Below are positions 24,411-33,178 of a stretch of DNA of 64,000 nt, piece by piece (within the stretch, counting starts at the first letter, position 1; every line of letters starts with the position of its first letter). Position numbers and translations under genes: made by a program. The DNA is from HLUCCA09 sp038745585. GTDB taxonomy: Bacteria > Pseudomonadota > Alphaproteobacteria > Rhodobacterales > Rhodobacteraceae. The notes beneath the pieces are model-generated. The model did not search any database and had not been told where the DNA came from. It was given only the letters and a program-made list of their open reading frames with translations. The stretch spans positions 124,001 to 188,000 of the forward strand of contig JBCDLH010000002.1 in assembly GCA_038745585.1 (NCBI GenBank), written 5' to 3'.

Positions 24411-26318
24411 ATGCGACGCGACAACGACAACCCGTCAGAACCATTCAAAAAGGCGCTGGCCGAAGCCACGCGCGTCATGGCCGACGATCCCGACCTCGGC
24501 GTGACCTATTCGGTCGACCCGCCGGGCATGTCGACCGACCAGGTGCGCCTGCCGCAGATCTCGCGCCGCGTGACGCCCGAAGAGGTGCTGATCGCGCGCG
24601 GCACAGCCGATGCCTTCGCGCTTCGGCGCAAGTTTCACGACGAGGGCGTCGCCGCGCGCTATGCCCCGCAGGGCCAGATGGCGCGCGACCTTTATGAGGC
24701 GATGGAGACCGCGCGCTGCGAGGCTGTGGGCGCCCGCGCCATGCCCGGCACCGCTGGCAATATCGACGCCAAGATCGCGACCGAGGCCGAGCGGCGTGGC
24801 TATGCGCGGATCGACACGGCCTCCGAAGCGCCCCTCGCCGTCGCCGCAGGCTATCTCATCCGGCAGCTCGCCACGGGGCGTGACCTGCCGGAGGGCGCAC
24901 AAAACGTGCTCGACCTCTGGCGCGAGCACCTAGAAGGCTCGGCCGCGGATACGCTGCCGACGCTCGACGATTGCCTTTCCGACCAAACGGCGTTCGCCAA
25001 GATGGCGCGCCGGATCATCGATGATCTGGGCTATGGCGACCAGCTCGGAGACGACCCAGACGATGTCGAGGATGCCGAGCAGCCAGAGGAAGCCTCGAGC
25101 GAAGACGAGGAAGTCCCACAGGACGGCGAGGACGAGCAGGATAGCCAGGAAGACGCCGAGGCAGCACCAGAGCAGAGCCAGGACGTCCAGGACGACCCGA
25201 CCGAGGCGCAAGTCTCGATGGACGATGCGGCGGAGGCCGATCTCAGCGACGAACAAGAGCTGCCAGACGGTGAGGCCCCGCTCAAGCCGCCGCCGCCCGC
25301 GCCAATGTCCGAAGCCGACCCGAATTATGCGGTCTATTGCGACGCCTTCGACGAGGAAATCCACGCCGCCGACCTTGCCGATCCGGCCGAGCTCGAACGC
25401 CTGCGCGCCTATCTCGACCAGCAGCTTGAGCCGCTAAAAGGGGCGGTGAGCCGGCTCGCCAACAAGCTGCAACGGCGGCTGCAGGCTCAGCAGAATCGGA
25501 GTTGGGAGTTCGACCGCGAGGAGGGGATCCTCGATGCCGGGCGTCTCGCACGCGTTGTCGCCAACCCAACCACGCCGCTCTCCTTTAAGATCGAAAAGGA
25601 CACCGAGTTTCGCGACACAGTCGTCACGCTCCTTCTCGACAATTCGGGCTCGATGCGGGGGCGCCCGATCTCCATTGCCGCGATCTGCGCCGACGTTCTG
25701 GCCCGCACGCTCGAGCGCTGTGCGGTCAAGGTCGAGATCCTGGGCTTCACCACCCGCGCCTGGAAAGGCGGGCAGGCCCGCGAGCGCTGGCTCGCCGATG
25801 GACGGCCGGCCACGCCTGGGCGGCTCAACGACCTCCGCCACATTGTCTACAAGGCGGCCGACGCGCCGTGGCGGCGGAGCCGCGACAGTCTTGGTCTGAT
25901 GATGAAAGAGGGGCTGCTAAAGGAGAACATCGATGGCGAGGCCCTCGAATGGGCGCATCGGCGCGTAGTCGCCCGCGGCGAGGCGCGCAAGATCCTGATG
26001 GTGATCTCCGATGGGGCGCCGGTCGACGACTCGACGCTCTCGGTGAACCCGTCGAACTACCTCGAAAAGCATCTGCGCGACGTGATCGGCATGATCGAGC
26101 GCAAAAAGCTCGTGGAATTGCTGGCCATCGGCATCGGCCACGACGTGACGCGATACTACGACCGCGCGGTCACGATCACGGATGTCGAACAGCTCGCCGG
26201 CGCGATGACCGAACAGCTCGCCGCCCTCTTTGACCGCGACCCTCGCGCCCGGGCGCGCTTTTCGGGATTGACCGCGGTCAGCCGCCCCGTAAGCCACTAC
26301 GCAAGGGCAACTCGTTGA
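24411..26318 (+). CDS. cobT: Cobaltochelatase subunit CobT
   Basis: A 635-residue CobS partner. The N-terminal helical region (1-205) is followed by a very acidic linker (about 207-285, runs of Asp/Glu/Gln). A C-terminal von Willebrand A domain has the MIDAS metal motif DNSGS (410-414) and later VISDGAPVDD. This three-part layout is diagnostic. The start is ATG 24411 (MRRDNDNPSEPF). About 20 residues after TEQLAALFD form a basic tail (SGLTAVSRPVSHYARATR) that extends past the end I expect for the family. The stop codon overlaps the next gene's start (TGATG). Confidence 0.95.
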   Translation: MRRDNDNPSEPFKKALAEATRVMADDPDLGVTYSVDPPGMSTDQVRLPQISRRVTPEEVLIARGTADAFALRRKFHDEGVAARYAPQGQMARDLYEAMETARCEAVGARAMPGTAGNIDAKIATEAERRGYARIDTASEAPLAVAAGYLIRQLATGRDLPEGAQNVLDLWREHLEGSAADTLPTLDDCLSDQTAFAKMARRIIDDLGYGDQLGDDPDDVEDAEQPEEASSEDEEVPQDGEDEQDSQEDAEAAPEQSQDVQDDPTEAQVSMDDAAEADLSDEQELPDGEAPLKPPPPAPMSEADPNYAVYCDAFDEEIHAADLADPAELERLRAYLDQQLEPLKGAVSRLANKLQRRLQAQQNRSWEFDREEGILDAGRLARVVANPTTPLSFKIEKDTEFRDTVVTLLLDNSGSMRGRPISIAAICADVLARTLERCAVKVEILGFTTRAWKGGQARERWLADGRPATPGRLNDLRHIVYKAADAPWRRSRDSLGLMMKEGLLKENIDGEALEWAHRRVVARGEARKILMVISDGAPVDDSTLSVNPSNYLEKHLRDVIGMIERKKLVELLAIGIGHDVTRYYDRAVTITDVEQLAGAMTEQLAALFDRDPRARARFSGLTAVSRPVSHYARATR

Positions 26319-28111
26319 TGTTTCAGACCTTCGAGAGCGCGACGCGCCCCGAGCAAGGCCCGCCGCGTCTGGCTGCGCTGCGCGCGGCGATGGCGGCGGC
26401 GCATGTCGACGGGTTTCTTGTGCCCCGGGCCGATATGTTTCAGGGCGAATACGTCGCCCCACGGGACGAGCGGCTCGCCTGGCTCACAGGCTTTACGGGC
26501 TCGGCGGGCTTTGCCGCGATCCTGCCCGAGGTGGCGGGCCTCTTCGTGGATGGGCGCTACACGCTCCAGGCCGGAGCGCAGGTCGACACGGGCGCCTTTG
26601 TCATCGTGCCCTGGCCGAAGACGAAGCTCGGCGCTTGGCTCTCGCAGATGCTCCCGGCCGGTGGAACGATCGGCTACGATCCATGGCTCCACACGGTCAA
26701 GGAGATCGAAGCGCTGGAGGAGAGCGGCGCCGCGCACGGGCTCCACTACCGCGCCGTCGAGAACCTGATCGACCGGATCTGGGCCGATCAGCCCGCTCCG
26801 CCCGCCGCGCCGCTCCGCATCCACCCCGAGGACCTCGCCGGGCGCAGCCACGGCGACAAGCGAACAGAGCTTGCCGCCGATCTCGGCCATGCCGGCCAGG
26901 CCGCGGCCGTGCTGACCCTGCCCGACAGCATCGCTTGGCTCCTCAACGTGCGCGGCGCCGACATCCGCCGCAACCCGGTCCCCCAGGCCTGCGCGCTCCT
27001 CCACGAGACGGGCGCGGTCGATCTTTTTGTCGAGGCGGCGAAGCTCGACGACGCGCTGCGCGCCCATCTCGGCGCCGAGATCGCGCTGCATCCCCTGACG
27101 GCCTTTGAGACGCGGCTTGCCGAATGTACCGCCGATGTGCGGATCGACCCGGCCTCCTGCCCGGTTGCCGTCAAGCGCGCCCTGCCACGCCCCGTCCATG
27201 GCAAGGATCCCTGCGAGCTGCCGAAAGCCCGTAAATCCGAGGCCGAGATCAAGGGCATGCGGGCTGCGCATCTGCGCGACGCCGCCGCAATGTGCCGTTT
27301 TCTGGCATGGTTCGAGGCGGAGGCGCCAAAGGGCGCGCTGACCGAGATCGACGCCGTCCGACGGCTCGAAGAAGAGCGTCGTCGCGCGCCAGAGCTCATC
27401 GAGATTAGCTTTGACACGATCTGCGGCGCCGGCCCCCACGGCGCCATCGTGCATTACCGCGTGACCGAAGAGACGAACGCCCAGATCACGCCCGGCACGC
27501 TCGTTCTGATCGACAGCGGCGGGCAATATGTCGACGGTACGACCGACATCACCCGGACCCTTGCCACCGGCCCCGTCACGACGGCACAGCGCGCGGCCTT
27601 CACGCGGGTGCTGCGGGGGATGATCGCCGTCAGCCGCGCGCGTTGGCCCGAGGGCCTCGCCGGGCGCGACCTTGACGCGCTCGCGCGCCACGCGCTTTGG
27701 GCGGCCGGGCAGGATTACGACCACGGGACAGGGCATGGCGTCGGCGCCGCGCTGTGCGTCCATGAGGGGCCACAGCGGCTCAGCCGCGTCTCGGGCGTGG
27801 CGCTAGAGCCCGGTATGGTCCTCTCCAACGAGCCCGGCTATTACCGCGAAGGGCAATGGGGCATCCGGATCGAAAACCTCGTGCATGTGATCCCCGCGCC
27901 GCGCCTCGAAGGGGCAGACGAACGAGCGATGCTGGCCTTTGAAACGTTGACGTGGGTGCCGCTCGATCGGCGTCTGATCGCGGCGGAGATGCTGCATCGC
28001 GACGAGCGCGCCTGGATCGACGCCTATCACGCCGAGGTGGCCGAGCGGATTGGCCCAATCCTCGACGGCGCTGCGGCGGATTGGCTGCACCGGTCGACCG
28101 CGCCGCTCTGA
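26318..28111 (+). CDS. Aminopeptidase P (Xaa-Pro aminopeptidase, M24B)
   Basis: A 597-residue three-domain enzyme of the large aminopeptidase P type. It removes an N-terminal residue that precedes proline. Two creatinase-like N domains span about 1-305, followed by the pita-bread catalytic domain. The dinuclear metal ligands can be assigned as D399 and D410 (LIDSGGQYVDGTTDITRT), H473 (GTGHGVGA), E505 (SNEPGYY) and E519 (GIRIENL), so the active site is complete. ATG 26318 overlaps the cobT stop. No signal peptide, hence cytoplasmic. Confidence 0.93.
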   Translation: MFQTFESATRPEQGPPRLAALRAAMAAAHVDGFLVPRADMFQGEYVAPRDERLAWLTGFTGSAGFAAILPEVAGLFVDGRYTLQAGAQVDTGAFVIVPWPKTKLGAWLSQMLPAGGTIGYDPWLHTVKEIEALEESGAAHGLHYRAVENLIDRIWADQPAPPAAPLRIHPEDLAGRSHGDKRTELAADLGHAGQAAAVLTLPDSIAWLLNVRGADIRRNPVPQACALLHETGAVDLFVEAAKLDDALRAHLGAEIALHPLTAFETRLAECTADVRIDPASCPVAVKRALPRPVHGKDPCELPKARKSEAEIKGMRAAHLRDAAAMCRFLAWFEAEAPKGALTEIDAVRRLEEERRRAPELIEISFDTICGAGPHGAIVHYRVTEETNAQITPGTLVLIDSGGQYVDGTTDITRTLATGPVTTAQRAAFTRVLRGMIAVSRARWPEGLAGRDLDALARHALWAAGQDYDHGTGHGVGAALCVHEGPQRLSRVSGVALEPGMVLSNEPGYYREGQWGIRIENLVHVIPAPRLEGADERAMLAFETLTWVPLDRRLIAAEMLHRDERAWIDAYHAEVAERIGPILDGAAADWLHRSTAPL

Positions 28112-28202
28112 GCGAGACATCTGACATCGAACTGTCATAGGAGGCAGCCAAAGCGAGGCGAACCTCGGGGCAAAAAGCACGACGGATCAGGGGAGGAGCA
28201 GC

Positions 28203-28550
28203 ATGGCCGACCACATCAAGATTACCAAAGCCGCGGGCACATGGAGCATCCGCGCAGGGGGTGCCGTCATCGGGGAGAGCGCCAACGCGCTCGAACTGGC
28301 CGAGGGCACCTACACGCCGGTGATCTATGTCCCGCGCGCAGACATTGCGATGGCCTTTCTCGAAAAGAGTGCGCGCGTCACGATTTGTCCGCATAAGGGT
28401 GCGGCCACGCATTATACCATCGTCACCAAAAGCCGGCGCATACCGGACGCGGCCTGGTCCTACGAGACACCGAAGGAGGGCGTAGCGCGGATCGCCGGGC
28501 ACTTGGCGTTTTACACCGGGACCGACGAGGTCACGCTAGAGCAAATCTAA
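28203..28550 (+). CDS. DUF427 domain protein
   Basis: A 115-residue protein covered by a single DUF427 domain. Landmarks are the strand pair around TPVIYVPRADI, TICPHKGAATHYTI and the C-terminal HLAFYTGTDEV. The family forms a small beta-sandwich and has no proven biochemical role. The start is ATG 28203, with GGGGAGGAGCAGC just upstream, a strong ribosome site. It is convergent with the CLC gene, whose stop lies 26 bases away. Confidence 0.85.
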   Translation: MADHIKITKAAGTWSIRAGGAVIGESANALELAEGTYTPVIYVPRADIAMAFLEKSARVTICPHKGAATHYTIVTKSRRIPDAAWSYETPKEGVARIAGHLAFYTGTDEVTLEQI

Positions 28551-28576
28551 AGCGACGCGACCACGCCCCTTTCACC

Positions 28577-30406
28577 CTAGGAGTGCTCCTCCTCCGCGGT
28601 CTCCGCCAAAGCGCGGTTATAGGCCGAGAGCGCATCGACGTGGAACACCGCGCCCAAAAGCTCTGGCTCTTTCTCCCCGCGGGTGCGGGAGAGGACCGGC
28701 AAGAAAGCGTGCCCGTCCCGCTCGAAGATCGGCATCGCCACCTCTAGCGTGTCCTGCGGCTCGAGCCAGATCCCCTGTTCGACCATCGCTTCGCAGGCCG
28801 CAACGGAGGCCGCGCGCGGGCTGTCTTTGCCGCGCATCAAAACCGCGGCGGAATGGATCGACAGGAGATAAGCCTGCGGCCCCGCCGCGAGGCGCACGCC
28901 TCGACGTTCGAGTTGCGTGAGGAAAAACGACCGGTCGACCGCCCGGCTCGCAATCGCCGTCGATGTCGAGACCGCGACCATAACGGCAAGCCCGGTCTGC
29001 CAGTCGCCCGTAAGCTCGAAGACGATGAGCGTCGTCGAGATCGGCGCGCCGAGGACAGCAGCGGCGACCGCGCCCATCCCGGCCAGCGCATAGAGCGTCT
29101 GCGATCCGGAGACTTCCGGAAAAATCCCCACTGCGACGACGCCGAAGGCGAGCCCAGTGAGCGCCCCCACCATCAGCGACGGCGAAAAGACCCCGCCGCC
29201 CATACGCCCGCCCATCGTGATCGCCACCGCGGCGACCTTGACGGCCACAAAGAGCACCGCCTCGGCAAAGCCCAGCCCGCCCATCAGCGCCACCGACGTC
29301 GTCTCATAGCCGACGCCGATGATGTGCGGAAACCAGATCGCGATGACCCCGAGCAGCGCCCCCGCCGCCGCCGGGCGAAGCCAACGCGGCAGACGCGTTC
29401 GCTCAAGTACGACATTGCCGAAATCCTCGGTCCAAAAGATCGCGCGCATCATTGCCGTGGCCACAAGCCCGCAGATGATCCCCAGAAGGAGAAAGGCGGG
29501 CAGTTCCACGTAAAAGCCGATGCTCTCTTCGCCCGTGACGTCGAACTCAGCGATATCGCCAAAGACGAGGCGCGAGATCACTGTGCCCGCGACCGAAGCG
29601 ATGACGATGGGCGCAAAAGCGTGGACGGCATAGTGGCGCAGGATCACTTCGAGCGCAAAAAGCGTGCCCGCGATGGGCGCGTTGAAACTGGCCGAGACCG
29701 CAGCGGCGACGGCGCAGCCCATCAGATCGCGCCCCGTGACGCCATCGGCCTTGATCCGGTCAGAGACCCAGGAGGAGATCATCCCCGCGATGTGCACGAC
29801 CGGACCCTCGCGGCCGGTCGAGCCCCCGGTCGAGAGCGTGATGAGCGAGGCAGCGGCCGAGGCAACGCCCTCGCGGCGTTCCACGCGGCCCTCTTTCAAC
29901 GCAGCGCCCTCGATGACGTCAGCGACAGAGCGAACCCGGGCATCGTTGGTAAAGCGATGGAGGATCAGGCCGACAACGAGGCCGCCCACCGTCGGCACAA
30001 GCACCAGGAGCCACCAGGGCAGCGTCGCTGCAAAGGAATGGATCGTGCGCACATCGGTCGAGCCGTAGACCGTGCTCTGCAGGACCATGATCCCGAGCCG
30101 AAAGAGCACCGCCGCGGTGCCCGCAGCGATCCCGACGGCGAGCGCGATGAACCAGAACTGCACTTGCCCGGGCCCACGACGGAGGATCACGGCCCACGCC
30201 CGCGCGAGCCCGCGCAATCCGTCGCGCAGACCGAGGATGCGCCGATCCTTGCGCTCGATACGCGGACCGATCTTACGCGCGCCGCGGATGACCGTCCCGG
30301 TGTCGCGCGCTGTGGGAGCGGCCTTCAACGCTTGCGTCTCGGCCCGGCCCTCGGCGGCGGGCGGCAGCTCTGACCGGTTCGGTTCGCCTGCGCTGTCGTC
30401 GTTCAC
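28577..30406 (-). CDS. CLC family chloride channel/transporter with C-terminal regulatory region
   Basis: A 609-residue membrane protein. About 75 cytoplasmic residues precede the CLC membrane core (about 80-480). GSTGREGP carries the gating glutamate E200, and GGVFSPSL supplies the third anion-site motif. The usual first motif (GSGIP) is not preserved; that segment reads RVRSVADVIEG. The residue matching the proton glutamate of the E. coli exchanger is valine (TLFALEV, V254), as in channels. The last ~110 residues resemble a CBS-type regulatory unit. The start is ATG 30406. It probably moves chloride; channel versus exchanger is open. Confidence 0.88.
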   Translation of the reverse strand: MNDDSAGEPNRSELPPAAEGRAETQALKAAPTARDTGTVIRGARKIGPRIERKDRRILGLRDGLRGLARAWAVILRRGPGQVQFWFIALAVGIAAGTAAVLFRLGIMVLQSTVYGSTDVRTIHSFAATLPWWLLVLVPTVGGLVVGLILHRFTNDARVRSVADVIEGAALKEGRVERREGVASAAASLITLSTGGSTGREGPVVHIAGMISSWVSDRIKADGVTGRDLMGCAVAAAVSASFNAPIAGTLFALEVILRHYAVHAFAPIVIASVAGTVISRLVFGDIAEFDVTGEESIGFYVELPAFLLLGIICGLVATAMMRAIFWTEDFGNVVLERTRLPRWLRPAAAGALLGVIAIWFPHIIGVGYETTSVALMGGLGFAEAVLFVAVKVAAVAITMGGRMGGGVFSPSLMVGALTGLAFGVVAVGIFPEVSGSQTLYALAGMGAVAAAVLGAPISTTLIVFELTGDWQTGLAVMVAVSTSTAIASRAVDRSFFLTQLERRGVRLAAGPQAYLLSIHSAAVLMRGKDSPRAASVAACEAMVEQGIWLEPQDTLEVAMPIFERDGHAFLPVLSRTRGEKEPELLGAVFHVDALSAYNRALAETAEEEHS

Positions 30407-30805
30407 GTCTCACCTCGTGCTGGCCAGGCCCGCACCCATCGCCCCGCCACAGATCCGGGGCAGGCGCCACCACGCCCGCGCCGCGCAATCCGCCCTCTTG
30501 CTCAATGTGGCATGCCGGCCGGGAGAGGCCAACCGGCCCCTGCCCCGTTCGCGTGTTGACGCTTTGACGAATGCGGAGAATTGAACTGCGGGGATCGGGA
30601 TCGGGAAAGTGCACCCCCTCCAACGCGCAGCGTGCGGTCTCGCGGGCTATGTAGGGTCAGGCAGAGAGTGGGTGCGCCCAAGTAGCCATTGCAACGATCG
30701 TGACTGAGCTTGCGCTTCCGCAGGCCCGGCCCTTCGAATAAGCTCGATTGCGCAGCCGCGGCGGTAACGGACAATGAATGGCGCGCGCCCCGAGGAGGAA
30801 CGCCG

Positions 30806-32176
30806 ATGACCTTGCACGACGCAATTGCCGATTTGAGCCACGAACTTGGGCCGCGGCTGCGAACGAGCGCCGCCGAGCGCGACCAGCACGCCCATTCGGA
30901 GAGCCACTTTCCAAGCACGTTGCCCGATGCGGTCGTCTACCCCGAAAGCACGGCGGAGGTCGCCGAGATCGTCCGCGCCTGTGCCGCGCGCGGCGTGCCC
31001 ATCGTCGGCTGGGGCGCAGGGACGTCGCTCGAGGCGCAGGCTTTGGCGATCGAGGGCGGGCTCGCCATGGATTTCTCGCGGCTCAACCGGGTGCTCGAGA
31101 TCAACGACGCAGATATGGATTGCGTGGTGCAGCCGGGGCTCACGCGCAGCGGGCTCAACGAGGCCCTGCGCACCACCGGGCTCATGTTCCCGGTCGATCC
31201 GGGCGCCGATGCCACTCTCGGGGGCATGGCCGCGACGCGCGCCTCGGGGACAACGGCCGTCCGCTATGGCACGATGCGCGAGCAGGTCCTCGGATTAGAG
31301 GTCGTCCTCGCCTCGGGCGAAATCATCCGCACCGGCTCACGCGCGCGCAAATCTGCCGCCGGGTACGACCTGACGGGGCTCTTTGTCGGCTCCGAAGGAA
31401 CGCTGGGCCTCATCACCGAGCTGACGCTGCGCCTCCATGGACAGCCCGAAGCGACCTCGACGGCAACGTGCGCTTTTCCAGGCGATGCCGAGGCGATCGA
31501 TGCGGTGATTGCGGCGGTGCAATACGGGCTCGCGCCGGCCCGTATCGAATATATGGACTGCGATTGCGTCGATGCGGTCAACACCCATGACGGCATGGAC
31601 CTGCCCAGCGCGCCGCATCTGCTGGTGGAGTTTCACGGGACGGATGCGGGCGTCGCTGAGCAAGCGGAGCGCTTCGGCGAGATCGCGGCGGAGTTCGGCG
31701 CCGAACGCTTCGCCTGGTCCTCCCGCCCCGAGGCGCGGACGCGGCTTTGGAAGATGCGGCACGGGCTGTACTGGACCATCCTCAAGCTCCGCCCCGGCTG
31801 CCGCGCCATTGTCACCGATCTCTGCGTGCCGATTTCGCGCCTCGCTGAGGCGATCGCCGAGACCCGCGAAGATATCGCTGCATCCGGTCTCCGCGGGCCG
31901 CTTGTCGGCCATGTCGGCGACGGCAATGTCCATGCCTCTCTCCTGATCGACCCCGACAATACCGAAGAGCGCGCAATCGCCCAGGGCCTTGCCAAGCGGA
32001 TGGCGGAGCGGGCGTTGCGGCTGGGCGGGACGGTCACGGGCGAGCATGGGGTCGGCGTTGGCAAGCTCGGGCATATGGCTGCTGAACACGGCGCCGGCTG
32101 GGCCGTCATGGGCACGGTCAAACGCGCGCTGGACCCGCAAGGCCTCCTCAACCCTGGCAAAATCGTTCCAGGCTGA
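30806..32176 (+). CDS. FAD-linked oxidase, D-lactate dehydrogenase/glycolate oxidase GlcD type
   Basis: A 456-residue flavoprotein. The PCMH-type FAD domain (about 40-215) has VGWGAGTSLEAQALA, DPGADATLGGMAATRASGT and GLFVGSEGTLGLITE. The C-terminal cap contains the substrate histidine in GHVGDGNVH and the closing GTVTGEHGVGVGK. This fits enzymes that oxidise D-lactate or a related 2-hydroxy acid to the keto acid, passing electrons to a cytochrome or quinone. No GlcE/GlcF partners are adjacent, favouring a single-subunit D-lactate dehydrogenase. The start is ATG 30806 with a GAGGAGGAA site. Confidence 0.88.
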   Translation: MTLHDAIADLSHELGPRLRTSAAERDQHAHSESHFPSTLPDAVVYPESTAEVAEIVRACAARGVPIVGWGAGTSLEAQALAIEGGLAMDFSRLNRVLEINDADMDCVVQPGLTRSGLNEALRTTGLMFPVDPGADATLGGMAATRASGTTAVRYGTMREQVLGLEVVLASGEIIRTGSRARKSAAGYDLTGLFVGSEGTLGLITELTLRLHGQPEATSTATCAFPGDAEAIDAVIAAVQYGLAPARIEYMDCDCVDAVNTHDGMDLPSAPHLLVEFHGTDAGVAEQAERFGEIAAEFGAERFAWSSRPEARTRLWKMRHGLYWTILKLRPGCRAIVTDLCVPISRLAEAIAETREDIAASGLRGPLVGHVGDGNVHASLLIDPDNTEERAIAQGLAKRMAERALRLGGTVTGEHGVGVGKLGHMAAEHGAGWAVMGTVKRALDPQGLLNPGKIVPG

Positions 32177-32247
32177 GACGGGCGCAAACCTCCAATAAAT
32201 CCGTCGCAGCGCCCCTCCCGAGCGCAGCGGACGCACCGGGCGCGCCG

Positions 32248-32979
32248 TCAGCCGGCTGTGGTCTTTAGGTGGGTCAATTGCCGGCCCATCACGTCGGCAA
32301 CGAGATCGAGATCAGTCGTCTCGCCGAGAAACTCAAAGAGCCGGGCGAACTCTGCGTGATCGGCGACATACGTGTCGTAATGGAGCTTGAGACAGCGGTC
32401 AGGCTTGCTGGCGATATAGCGGTCAAACTCGGCCTCCCCCCGCGCCAGCATCTTGAGGACCTCGTCCCGAGGCTGGCTCTTCCACCAGCCCGATTGACAC
32501 ACCGCCTCATGGTCGCGCGTGTTAAAGACAAAGCGGGTCTGCGGAAACGTCGTCGCGATGAAATCAAGATAGCTGGCCAAGCTCCGGGGCTCGGCCATAT
32601 AGCGGATCTCCTTAAATCCGCCGACCCGCGTCCCAGCCGGCAGGCGCAGAACTTGTCGGACAAAGGTATCGGCCAGGTCGAGGCGGTAGCGGTAAGGATC
32701 GATGTGCTCCATCCCATAGAACGGATGGGTCGGAACTGCCGTCGCGCCCTTGCCGGCGGGCGCTGCACGTGGACGCGGGCCCGGCGACTTGCGCAAGCGT
32801 TTCCAGCTCATGAACAGCGGACGGAGGGCGTCTCCATTCTCGCCGCGAATGCAATAGCCCGGAATACGGTTCAGCAGGTGCTGCAACAAGGTCGAGCCCG
32901 AGCGCCCATACGTCACCACAAAGACGTAGCCGTCTTTGGGCGCGTAAAGGCTGGCAAAATCCGACGATCCCGTGTTCAC
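32248..32979 (-). CDS. Sulfotransferase-like protein
   Basis: A 243-residue protein with the P-loop-like 5'-phosphosulfate site YGRSGSTLLQHLLN (24-37) near the N-terminus, preceded by the typical strand YVFVVT. A region resembling the 3'-phosphate site occurs at FPQTRFVFNTRDHEAVCQSG. Relatives transfer sulfate from PAPS to a carbohydrate or small molecule. The start is GTG 32979, supported by AAGGGAGATC just upstream; extending further reaches no better site. The acceptor is unknown. No polysaccharide genes are nearby. Confidence 0.8.
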   Translation of the reverse strand: MNTGSSDFASLYAPKDGYVFVVTYGRSGSTLLQHLLNRIPGYCIRGENGDALRPLFMSWKRLRKSPGPRPRAAPAGKGATAVPTHPFYGMEHIDPYRYRLDLADTFVRQVLRLPAGTRVGGFKEIRYMAEPRSLASYLDFIATTFPQTRFVFNTRDHEAVCQSGWWKSQPRDEVLKMLARGEAEFDRYIASKPDRCLKLHYDTYVADHAEFARLFEFLGETTDLDLVADVMGRQLTHLKTTAG

Positions 32980-33178
32980 GCGATCTCCCTTGCTTTGGCT
33001 ATGTCCCCGGCGGTGGCGCGTCCGGTTCCGGCGCGGCAAGCGTGAGTGTTCAACTGCGATGGAGTCAACACCAAAGCCAACCGCACTGCGCGTCTTGCGC
33101 CTCTCTCTTTCGAGCGCTCACGGTCGACACGCCCCGTCGTTTGCGGCGATGTAACGGCAAAAGACGGACCACGGCCGC

